From contig CAYRPN010000067.1 of assembly GCA_964426135.1 (NCBI GenBank), positions 1 through 29,648 on the forward strand: a DNA stretch of 29,648 nucleotides, given 5' to 3'. This document shows positions 23,049-29,648 of this stretch, piece after piece. Positions within the stretch are counted from its first letter, which is position 1. Each line of letters opens with the position of its first letter. Below the pieces are notes generated by a model that was not told the DNA's origin, did no database searches, and saw only the letters and a list, made by a program, of their open reading frames with translations. This stretch comes from CAYRPN01 sp964426135. Its GTDB lineage: Bacteria; Planctomycetota; Phycisphaerae; Phycisphaerales; Phycisphaeraceae. Made by a program: the position numbers and the translations under genes.

Positions 23049-24236
23049 TCAGGCCGTCATCTGCTCGTAGATCGCCGCGTAGCGGTCGTGCATCTGCTTT
23101 TGGGTGAACGTCGCCAGCAGTCGCTCGCGTCCGGCGCTGCCCATGCGCTGTCGCATCTCCGCGTCATTCACGAGCGCCGCGATGTTGCGGCCCAGGGCGT
23201 CGGCGTCGCCGCGCGGAGAAAGCAGCCCCGACACGCCATGCGAAACGACCTCGCTGTTCCCGCCCACGTCGGTGGCCACGATCGGCAACGACGCTCCCAT
23301 GGCCTCCAGCAGCGTCACGGAAATCCCTTCGCTTAAACTGCTGAGCATGAAAATGTCGGCTGCCTGGATGAGTCGCGCCACGTCGCTACGCACGCCGAGA
23401 AATCTGACGTGCGGTGCAAGGTTCAACTCCTGCACCAGCGATTCACACCGGCCTTTCAGATCGCCATCGCCGACCAGCACCAGGACCGGCGGCGTGCAGG
23501 GCGATTGATCTTGCGGAGAGGCGTTCCACATTCGCATCGCCGCGGCGAAACCTCGGATGGCGGTTTCGTGGTCCTTGACGGGATGGAAGCGGGCGACCTG
23601 AAACACGGCGACCTGTTGTTCCGCCAGACCGAGTTCCTGTCGTACCTTCGCGCGCAACGATGAGGACGACGTATCCAACGGTCCGGCGCTCGGGTCGGTG
23701 AAGAGGGTGGGGTCGATGCCGTTGTAGACGACCTCGATGCGGTGCTCGCGCAGGCCTTCCTTCTCCACCAGCGCCTTTTTTACGAATCGGCCAACGGCGG
23801 TGGCGCGGTCACCTCGGCGGAGCAGGAACTGGTTGGCGAATACGCGCTTGGACTTGCGGATGTCAGGGTAGTGCCGGCCATGCTCCGTGAAGAGCACCGG
23901 AGGCCTTCCGCGCAGCAGGCCGAAGAATCCGCGGGAGATCGAGGCGTAAAAAAACGGCGTGTACTGGTGCGCGTGCAGCAGTTGGACGCGCTGAGCGCGG
24001 ACGACATCGCGGATGCGCCGCGGCACCGCCAGATCCACGCCCGGCTTTCGCTTCAGGTCGACGACCTGGAACCCCTCCGATGCGAGTTGCATGCCCAGAG
24101 GTCCGATTTCATCCAGGCAAAGAAACACGAAATGAAAGCGATCTTTCAGTTGTCGCGCCAGGGCGGCAGCAAGCACCTCGGCTCCCGCGAGGTAAAGCCG
24201 GTGCAGCACGTGGGCGATGGAGGGGCGGTCAGACAT
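23049..24236 (-). CDS. GT4 glycosyltransferase
   Basis: 395 residues from ATG 24236; the start is chosen because family members begin near PSIAHVLHRLYLAGAEVLAA (an upstream TTG at 24281 overlaps the previous stop). The GT-B fold is clear. The donor domain has VVYNGIDPTLF, FQVARFHPVKDHETAI, VLVGDGDLKGRCE, and the EX7E motif of family 4 in EGISVTLLEAMGASLPIVA. It is probably an inner-membrane-associated cytoplasmic enzyme building a surface polysaccharide. It could be compared with BshA because an LmbE gene follows, but BshA is usually recognised by closer motif conservation, so I do not assign it. Confidence 0.88.
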   Translation of the reverse strand: MSDRPSIAHVLHRLYLAGAEVLAAALARQLKDRFHFVFLCLDEIGPLGMQLASEGFQVVDLKRKPGVDLAVPRRIRDVVRAQRVQLLHAHQYTPFFYASISRGFFGLLRGRPPVLFTEHGRHYPDIRKSKRVFANQFLLRRGDRATAVGRFVKKALVEKEGLREHRIEVVYNGIDPTLFTDPSAGPLDTSSSSLRAKVRQELGLAEQQVAVFQVARFHPVKDHETAIRGFAAAMRMWNASPQDQSPCTPPVLVLVGDGDLKGRCESLVQELNLAPHVRFLGVRSDVARLIQAADIFMLSSLSEGISVTLLEAMGASLPIVATDVGGNSEVVSHGVSGLLSPRGDADALGRNIAALVNDAEMRQRMGSAGRERLLATFTQKQMHDRYAAIYEQMTA

Positions 24237-24277
24237 GACGAACGCGACATGACATCGGCAATCGCGGTCTCGATGGT

Positions 24278-25663
24278 TCAAGCGGGCCGGAGATTGCCGA
24301 AGTCGGGTCGTATGGAGGTATTGGGCTGTTGCTCTTCTTCTTCATCCGATTTCGCATTGGGCAACGGAACCTGGAGCAACTCCGGCAGTTCGTGCGTCGC
24401 CAGGATCGGGCCGGCGGAAGCAACGCGATTGACATGGGCAATGGTGGCCAGCCCCAAGAGGGCGATCATGTAAGCGACCTCGACGTTTTCCATGCCGATG
24501 AACTGCGAGCAGACGAGGAATCCACCTAGGGAGGTGCAGGTTGCCAGTCCGAAGTACCGGGGCCAGACGAGCGTCCTGGAGACTTTTCCCGATGACATCC
24601 GGAACGCGAACCAGAAGGTGGAAAAGTAAAAGACGGCTAGCCCGATCATGCCGCCGATTCCGTAGTCGGCCCCGGTCTGCAGGAAAAGATTGTGCACGGC
24701 TTTGCCGGCGGTCAGACCGTATTGCGGGGCGTGAATGCCGAAGTTGCGGGGGCCGACGCCCATGGGGTTTTCGCGGATGCAAGCGAGGGCGGCGCCCCAC
24801 GTCTTGAATCGGCTGTCGGCGGAGGCATCGCGTTCTTCCGCGAAGATCGACCTGAACCGCTCGCGCACGCCCTCCCCCGCCAGTTGAAGGGTGATGAACA
24901 CGAAAACGAGGGCACAGAAGAGCGTCAGCAGTTTTCGCGGCAGATGCATCATCGCGAAGTAGAAGATCGCGATGCCCACCATGATCAATCCCAACTGCGA
25001 GCCACGCGAGTAGCTGAACAGGATGACGTGGACTTCGCACGCCACGGCAAAAAAGCACAGGAGGCGAACCCACCAGCGACCATCGTGCATGCCGAGGAAG
25101 AAACTGAGCGGCACGGCCATGACCATGATCATGCCCACGCCGTTGTTGTCGATGGTGGCGAAACCGTTGTTGTGAAGGTACATCGGGTTGATCTGATACC
25201 ACTCGTTGAGCGTGTATCCGAGGTAACCCAGTGACGCGACCATGACCCAGCCGAAGATGTAGATCGATCGTTCGTCGCGGATCAAAGTGAGCGTGGCGAA
25301 CCCCATGATCAGGATTTTACTAAGCATTTCCAGTTGATTGATCGCCATGTCGGCCGAAATGGCATAGAGTTGCCACGAGATGATGCCGCAGATGAAGTAA
25401 GTGACCAGTCCGAACATTGCAAGCCTGGTGCCGCGCAGGCCGCTCCAGTTGCCTAGTCCGTTAAACAACCACCCAGCGAGAGTGGAGATGCCGACGAAGA
25501 AGCTGAATCGGGGGGCATCGTAGGGATTGAAAGCCCAGAACCAGAGGAAGATGGGGCGCAGGATCGCCAAGGTGTAATAGACCATCAGCCCGTAGGCTGG
25601 GTTCAGCCAGCCCAGCGCGAAGCCGGACGCGGACAGGATGTAGGTGAAATAAAAGCCAATCAT
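24278..25663 (-). CDS. O-antigen ligase/polymerase-like membrane protein (Wzy_C)
   Basis: 461 residues, about ten to twelve membrane helices. The conserved periplasmic-loop features of WaaL/Wzy proteins are visible: FSYSRGSQLGL (about 216-226), SRFKTWGAALACIRENPMGV (about 284-303) with GPRNF, and AVHNLFLQTGADYGIGG with His324. The N-terminal region GWLNPAYGLMVYYTLAILRP and FNPYDAPRF recalls the exosortase-associated O-glycan ligases. It is expected to polymerise or transfer the polymer made by the neighbouring glycosyltransferases. The C-terminal 60 residues are cytoplasmic and acidic. It lies 41 bp before the next gene. Confidence 0.85.
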   Translation of the reverse strand: MIGFYFTYILSASGFALGWLNPAYGLMVYYTLAILRPIFLWFWAFNPYDAPRFSFFVGISTLAGWLFNGLGNWSGLRGTRLAMFGLVTYFICGIISWQLYAISADMAINQLEMLSKILIMGFATLTLIRDERSIYIFGWVMVASLGYLGYTLNEWYQINPMYLHNNGFATIDNNGVGMIMVMAVPLSFFLGMHDGRWWVRLLCFFAVACEVHVILFSYSRGSQLGLIMVGIAIFYFAMMHLPRKLLTLFCALVFVFITLQLAGEGVRERFRSIFAEERDASADSRFKTWGAALACIRENPMGVGPRNFGIHAPQYGLTAGKAVHNLFLQTGADYGIGGMIGLAVFYFSTFWFAFRMSSGKVSRTLVWPRYFGLATCTSLGGFLVCSQFIGMENVEVAYMIALLGLATIAHVNRVASAGPILATHELPELLQVPLPNAKSDEEEEQQPNTSIRPDFGNLRPA

Positions 25664-25726
25664 GGCCTGATCGCATCCCTCGCAGCAGTCAGTGCGGGCC
25701 GATAACGCGGCGCCGCTGATGACGCT

Positions 25727-26980
25727 TTACAAACTGTCGACCAATTCCACGGTGCGCTGAACCACGCGCGGCCAATTCTGCGCCTCGGCGCGCGACCGTC
25801 CCGCCTGTCCCATACGCTGTCGCAGCGACTCGTCCTTCAACAGGCGATCGAGCGCCGCAGTCACCGCCGATTGCTGCGTGCCGTCCACCACGAAGCCTGT
25901 GTCGCCGTCGGTCACGGCCTCCGCCTGGCCTCCGCTGCTGCCGGCGAGGCAGGGTTTGCCGCACGCGCCGGCTTCGAGAAACACCATGCCGAAGCCCTCC
26001 ACATCGCTGCCCACCTGGATCGCCGGCATCGCGAACACGTCGCAGGCGCCGTACAGCGCCAGCTTGGTCGCGCCGTCCACTTCGCCGGGGAACTGCACGC
26101 GGTCGCCCAGTCCCAACTCACCGGCCAGCTTCAGCAGCGATTCCTTCATCTGGCCGCCGCCGGCGATCACGTACAGCAGGCTGGGGTGCTTGGCGCTTAA
26201 TTCTTTCACCGCACGCATGACGGCCGCCTGATTCTTGCGGGCATCCATCCGCGCCAGCGTCAGAACGATCTGTCGATCCTGCCAGCCGCGCTCCACACGC
26301 AGGCGGGCGCCGGCCTCGGCGGCGCCGTCGAAGGCGGGCACATCCACGCCGGGATGAATCACTACTACTTTCGCCGGGTCGACGTGGTTCGTCAGAAGCC
26401 GGCAGGTGTTCTGGCTGTTGGCGATCATCCGATCGCACGCCGCATGGGCGCGATGCATGAGGAACTTCAGTTGCCGGCTGGTGCAGCACGCGGTGACTTC
26501 TTCGCCATGGGCATAGCTGATGATTTTCAGCCGTTTGCCGTAGCGCCAGCGCAGCGGGATCAGGCTTGCCGCCTCAGGCACCGCGTGGATGCAGTGGACG
26601 CGCACCGTGGCATGAGGATGGTCTCGCAGTCGCTGCGACACCGCCCGCATCATCCGCCAGTATCGCCGCCATTTCCAAGGCCGATCCAGACCCCAGTCGC
26701 GCAGAAAAATATCGCGGCGATCCATGACGAGATTCGGATGGGTGACGTGATCGGCCGGCTTGTCCGAGCCGTGCCCGTTTGGAAGTGGAGTGCGAGGCGC
26801 GGGTCGCTCCGCTTTGTTCGGGAACTCAGCGGTGCCCAGCGCGACGTTGTAGTAATCGTGGGTCACCACGTGTACGGGCTGCGGCCAGCGGGAGTACACA
26901 TTGAACATCCACGCAATCGACCCGCCGTGCTGAGGCAGGAATTTCTGGGCGAGCAGGATGTCGATCACGGGGGTTTGCAT
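25727..26980 (-). CDS. GT4 glycosyltransferase
   Basis: 417 residues from ATG 26980. The N-terminal acceptor domain has VIDILLAQKFLPQHGGSIAW (the GG loop) and a His/Arg-rich variable part. The donor domain shows VIHPGVDVPAF, LTLARMDARKNQ, IAGGGQMKESL and an EX7E motif, EGFGMVFLEAGACGKPCLA. It belongs to GT family 4. The gene sits in the exopolysaccharide run between a second GT4 and the O-antigen-ligase gene (63 bp downstream). Confidence 0.88.
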   Translation of the reverse strand: MQTPVIDILLAQKFLPQHGGSIAWMFNVYSRWPQPVHVVTHDYYNVALGTAEFPNKAERPAPRTPLPNGHGSDKPADHVTHPNLVMDRRDIFLRDWGLDRPWKWRRYWRMMRAVSQRLRDHPHATVRVHCIHAVPEAASLIPLRWRYGKRLKIISYAHGEEVTACCTSRQLKFLMHRAHAACDRMIANSQNTCRLLTNHVDPAKVVVIHPGVDVPAFDGAAEAGARLRVERGWQDRQIVLTLARMDARKNQAAVMRAVKELSAKHPSLLYVIAGGGQMKESLLKLAGELGLGDRVQFPGEVDGATKLALYGACDVFAMPAIQVGSDVEGFGMVFLEAGACGKPCLAGSSGGQAEAVTDGDTGFVVDGTQQSAVTAALDRLLKDESLRQRMGQAGRSRAEAQNWPRVVQRTVELVDSL

Positions 26981-26992
26981 GGTGGATGAAGA

Positions 26993-27115
26993 AGCTATCA
27001 GCTTTCAGACTTCAGCTTTCAGCCTTCAGCTTTCAGCCTTCAGCTTCGGGCGTCTGTCATGCGGCAGGTCAATCGGATCGTTTCCTGCTGCAAGCTGAAG
27101 GCTGATCGCTGAAAG
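26993..27115. repeat. CAGCTTTCAGCCTT simple repeat
   Basis: Repeated CAGCTTTCAGCCTTCAGC units (26999-27048), followed after 35 bp by an inverted partial copy, AAGCTGAAGGCTGATCGCTG near 27090-27110. It separates the two GT4 genes and is the only long intergenic gap in the exopolysaccharide run. Confidence 0.75.
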
Positions 27116-27130
27116 CTTCTCCTGCTGCAC

Positions 27131-28300
27131 CTACGCCAACAACTGGTCGTAGATCGCCATCAGTCGTCGCTGATAAACCATCGGCGAATAGTGCTCGATG
27201 GTTCGCTGCCGTGCGGCTGTGCCGAACCGACGCAACGTCGCGCGATCCGGCAGCGCCGCAAGCTGCGCGGCCCAGGCGTCCGCCGTCGGCTCCACCAGCA
27301 AGCCTGTCTCGCCGGACACGATGGATTCCGCCAGTCCGCCCACGTTGCAGGCGATGGCGGGCACATTCAGCCGGGCGGCTTCGAGTGGAACGAGGCCCAA
27401 GGGTTCCACGCGCGACGGGCAGACCATCGCATCGACGCGGCGGTGCAGTTCGCTCACGTCCTTCAGGAAACCGAACCATTCGATACGATCCGCCACGCCG
27501 CCTTGTTCCGCGAGTGCTTTCAGTTGGGCGAGGTATTGGCCGCCGGTCTGCGTGTCTTCGCCCGCCACGAGAAGCATGGGGCGCTTGTCCGCGGGCAGCT
27601 TCCCCATCGCGGCGATGACGAGATCCAGCCCTTTGGATTCGATGAGTTGGCCGGTGTAGCCGAGGGTGATCGCGGGCGACCCTTTCGACGCAACGGGTTC
27701 CTGGCGAGGCAGTTCTTGACTCGCGCTGGGGGCTACAGGCGAAGGCGCCGAGATTGTTTCGCTGGTCGTCGCCGGCCAGTCCACGCAATCGGGCAGCACC
27801 TCCAGGCGGGACGCGCTCAGCGACGTGCTCGCCGCATCACCCAGTTGATCTTTCATCCACCGGCTGATGCAGAGCAAAGACTCCGCTCCGCGGCGAGCCC
27901 ACCACGCGGCCGCCTTCGCCTCGATCACCCAGCGCACGTGGATCACGCGCGGGACGTGCAGTTGATCGCCCACGACGCTCATCGCCTGACAACTGGGCAC
28001 GTCGTTGGCATGGAGAATCGCAGGCTGAAACGCGCGAATGAGTTTCGCCAGCCGACGACAACACCGCCACCACGGCAGCAGCGTCTTCATGCTCCGCTGC
28101 GGCAGCGGCAGCATCGTCACCGGCACATCGATGGCCCGCGCCAGCGAAACCAGGTCCGATTCGCAGCCCAGCGCCAGATGAGGTTGAACGCGCGAACGAT
28201 CCAGATGACGCAGCATGGACATCAACGCCCGCTCGGCGCCGCTGACAAACGGCGCGCGGGCGATGTACAGCACGCGAAGAGGAGGCGACGACGTCGGCAT
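27131..28300 (-). CDS. GT4 glycosyltransferase
   Basis: 389 residues from ATG 28300; an upstream ATG at 28357 is in frame but adds a poor-looking extension. The start region PLRVLYIARAPFVSGAERAL is the usual GT4 beta1 strand and Gly loop. Donor-domain motifs are GYTGQLIESKGLDLVI, LLVAGEDTQTG and an EX7E motif, EPLGLVPLEAARLNVPAIA. A Ser/Pro/Thr-rich insert (about residues 192-225) lies between the two domains. It is the first glycosyltransferase after the PilZ gene, 72 bp downstream. Confidence 0.88.
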   Translation of the reverse strand: MPTSSPPLRVLYIARAPFVSGAERALMSMLRHLDRSRVQPHLALGCESDLVSLARAIDVPVTMLPLPQRSMKTLLPWWRCCRRLAKLIRAFQPAILHANDVPSCQAMSVVGDQLHVPRVIHVRWVIEAKAAAWWARRGAESLLCISRWMKDQLGDAASTSLSASRLEVLPDCVDWPATTSETISAPSPVAPSASQELPRQEPVASKGSPAITLGYTGQLIESKGLDLVIAAMGKLPADKRPMLLVAGEDTQTGGQYLAQLKALAEQGGVADRIEWFGFLKDVSELHRRVDAMVCPSRVEPLGLVPLEAARLNVPAIACNVGGLAESIVSGETGLLVEPTADAWAAQLAALPDRATLRRFGTAARQRTIEHYSPMVYQRRLMAIYDQLLA

Positions 28301-28372
28301 GACAGGTTCCACGCAGGCGGGCATTCTCACGGAAACGAACCTGTTCGCAACCGACATCCGGGCGTCAAGTCA

Positions 28373-28861
28373 TCACAGCTCGTTGGGACCTACGAACGCG
28401 TCGGCATCTTCGTTCTGCGGAGTCGGCGCGCTGGCGGCGTCGGGTGCCGCCATTTGAAGCGGGTCGACGCCCAACAGGCAAAGCACCGCCGGTTCGAGGC
28501 AGAACTGTCCGCCGATCAGGTTCACGCCAGGCGCGATCGCTCGGCAATGGCAGACGCGCACCACCTGCTGTCCGAAGTGGTAGCCCTTCATGGTGAAGAC
28601 GACGCGATACAGGGAGCCGACCTTCAGCGTGGTCTCGCAGACGAAACCCAGGCCGCCCAGGCTGACATCGCGCAGTTGGATGCGGATGGAGGGCACATAC
28701 GTCACCGTGTCGTCAAGCTGCTGAAGCAGGGCGTCGGCCCGGATGGAGTGACGGGCATAGCGGCGCTGCATCTGCGCCGCGGCTGCGCCCGGCGCGCATT
28801 CCACGTCATTCAGCGCTCGAAGAACCGCATGGGGATCGCGAGGACTTAAAGTCGTCGACAT
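28373..28861 (-). CDS. PilZ-domain protein, predicted c-di-GMP receptor
   Basis: 162 residues from ATG 28861 (GGAG seven bases upstream). The two PilZ signatures are intact: RxxxR as RRYAR (33-37) and (D/N)xSxxG as DVSLGG (65-70). The RADALLQQLDD strand between them and the following GLGFVCETTLKVGSLYRVVF complete the small beta-barrel. The C-terminal 35 residues are Ala/Pro-rich and acidic. As the first gene of a minus-strand run of glycosyltransferases, it probably couples polysaccharide production to c-di-GMP. That role is inferred from position. Confidence 0.85.
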   Translation of the reverse strand: MSTTLSPRDPHAVLRALNDVECAPGAAAAQMQRRYARHSIRADALLQQLDDTVTYVPSIRIQLRDVSLGGLGFVCETTLKVGSLYRVVFTMKGYHFGQQVVRVCHCRAIAPGVNLIGGQFCLEPAVLCLLGVDPLQMAAPDAASAPTPQNEDADAFVGPNEL

Positions 28862-28956
28862 AAGACTGCTCCAACCCCCCAACATGAACCCCATCTCGCT
28901 ATCGACCTACAGGATAATCAGGTTGAGTCCTATGCGAGATTGGCTCCCATTCGAGA

Positions 28957-29086
28957 TTAGGAATGGGGCCGAAATAACTTCGCGAATTGGCGGTCCCCCA
29001 TTTAGCCGGCGGGCTTGCCCGCCGAGACGCCCTCGGCGGGCAAGCCCGCCGGCTAAATGGGGAACTTATTTCGGTCTCGTTCCTTA
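28957..29086. repeat. MITE-like element, copy C
   Basis: 130 bp, closely matching copy B. The ends are TTAGGAATGGGGCCGAAATAA-type and TTATTTCGGTCTCGTTCCTT (imperfect inverted repeats). The conserved CTTCGCGAATTGGCGGTCCC and a doubled TTTAGCCGGCGGGCTTGCCC palindrome lie between. Confidence 0.85.
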
Positions 29087-29154
29087 GCTCCAATTCGAGT
29101 CAGACCCCTTGGAGCGGAATCGGCAACTCCCACGCGATCACGGAGCATGGCCAA

Positions 29155-29186
29155 TAAAAAAAACCCTCCCGGCTGGCAGGAGGGTT
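29155..29186 (-). terminator. Intrinsic terminator of the small lipoprotein gene
   Basis: On the minus strand, AACCCTCC and GGAGGGTT form an 8-bp stem with a 9-nt loop, followed by a run of eight T and ATTGG. It lies 31 bp after the stop at 29218. Confidence 0.9.
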
Positions 29187-29217
29187 CTCGAGGATGATGG
29201 AGAGATCGCAGGTCGAA

Positions 29218-29496
29218 TCAGGGGATCGGATACTTGCTCATGTGCAGCGGCTGGTCGAGCAGGAAAAAGGAGTAGAAGTCATCGCCTGCCTGACGCAGAT
29301 TCGTGTTCACTGTCCGCATCAGATCGTTCTGACGCTGTTCGGGAGTCACGCCGATGCCTTCCATTTCTGGCGTCGGGCGTGATCGCACGGTATTGGCAGT
29401 GATTTCGCCGCCGCCGTCGCTTTGGCAACCGCCAAGCGTCAGGCTCATCGCCAAGGCGAACAAAGCTGCAACACGAACGAGCAGGGACTTCGTCAT
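29218..29496 (-). CDS. Small lipoprotein of unknown function
   Basis: 92 residues from ATG 29496 with CGAGG seven bases upstream; an earlier in-frame TTG or GTG is not needed. A lipoprotein signal (KSLLVRVAALFALAMSLTLG) ends in the lipobox LGGC. The mature part is short: EITANTVRSRPTPEMEGIG, VTPEQRQNDLMRTVNTNLR and a Phe-rich end DDFYSFFLLDQPLHMSKYP. I do not recognise a family. It has its own promoter (29541-29569) and terminator, so it is probably expressed alone. Confidence 0.8.
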   Translation of the reverse strand: MTKSLLVRVAALFALAMSLTLGGCQSDGGGEITANTVRSRPTPEMEGIGVTPEQRQNDLMRTVNTNLRQAGDDFYSFFLLDQPLHMSKYPIP

Positions 29497-29540
29497 GGAG
29501 AAACCTCGAGGAAGTTTAAAGACCACCAACTACGCACACC

Positions 29541-29569
29541 ATTGTGCCTAAGAGACTTGCGCGTGTCAA
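29541..29569 (-). promoter_or_regulatory. Promoter of the small lipoprotein gene
   Basis: On the minus strand, TTGACA (29569-29564) and CACAAT (29546-29541) are 17 bp apart. The start codon is about 45 bp downstream of the -10 box. Confidence 0.7.
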
Positions 29570-29648
29570 ACACAAACAACACGACAAGCGACATGGGTCT
29601 GCCAAAATTTCCGGGGACGGCGGATCGGCCCCCTCGCCCCCGGCTCTG

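Larger units (their letters stand above)
28862..29217. other. Gene-free interval before the PilZ gene
   Basis: It is occupied by the MITE-like copy C (28957-29086) and the lipoprotein terminator (29155-29186). The promoter of the PilZ-led run should lie in 28862-28956, but I could not find clear boxes. Confidence 0.4.

Noticed and set aside
23049..24236. bshA (bacillithiol glycosyltransferase)
   Set aside because: It is next to an LmbE gene, but GT4 motifs alone do not distinguish BshA, no bshC is seen and the context is an exopolysaccharide run.
27191..28849. 552-residue plus-strand open frame
   Set aside because: It is antisense to the GT4 and PilZ genes and its His/Arg-rich composition is that of a shadow frame.

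Overview
The window is GC-rich bacterial DNA, most likely from a member of the Planctomycetota, probably a Phycisphaerae-like lineage. The evidence is a pseudopilin with the planctomycete-style GFTLIELLVVVSIIALLIG start, a DUF2231 membrane protein fused to a planctomycete-type cytochrome c module, an FG-GAP/NHL pair of secreted proteins, Uma2 and RAYT-like genes, and intergenic regions crowded with nested palindromes and simple repeats. The assignment rests on remembered family features, not on a database search.

Layout. 1-2496 (minus): a secreted two-domain alpha/beta-hydrolase that runs off the left edge. 3055-6538 (plus): a PhoH-family ATPase, the actin-like shape protein MreB, and a MazE/MazF toxin-antitoxin pair. 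6555-7718 (minus): a secreted protein of unknown function. 8088-10740 (plus): enolase and a type II/IV pseudopilin with a long leader, each closed by a strong intrinsic terminator. 11389-15404 (plus): a Tat-exported NHL-repeat protein, an FG-GAP calcium-binding repeat protein, a Uma2 nuclease and a secreted coiled-coil protein. 15533-16906 (minus): a rhodanese-like lipoprotein lacking its catalytic Cys, and a RAYT-like Y1 transposase. 17082-17702 (minus): a maturase-less group IIC intron, sitting just after a terminator hairpin. 18031-19602 (minus): a 78-residue unknown protein and the DUF2231-cytochrome. 19955-22032 (plus): a methyltransferase and an FAD oxidoreductase. 22288-28861 (minus): a run of six genes beginning with a PilZ (c-di-GMP receptor) protein, then three GT4 glycosyltransferases, an O-antigen-ligase-type polymerase and an LmbE/PIG-L deacetylase, which looks like an exopolysaccharide locus. 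29218-29496 (minus): a small lipoprotein with a clear promoter and terminator.

The most unusual content is non-coding. Several families of short self-palindromic units occur as inverted pairs, like E. coli BIMEs. Many carry a TTTAGC or GTAG head before the hairpin, and a RAYT-type transposase that could mobilise such elements is encoded in the same window. A MITE-like element of 100-130 bp occurs three times. Some repeats supply or border the stop codons of neighbouring genes, one pair lies inside the group IIC intron, and one simple-repeat block has been absorbed in frame into the hydrolase gene. No tRNA, rRNA or CRISPR array was seen.
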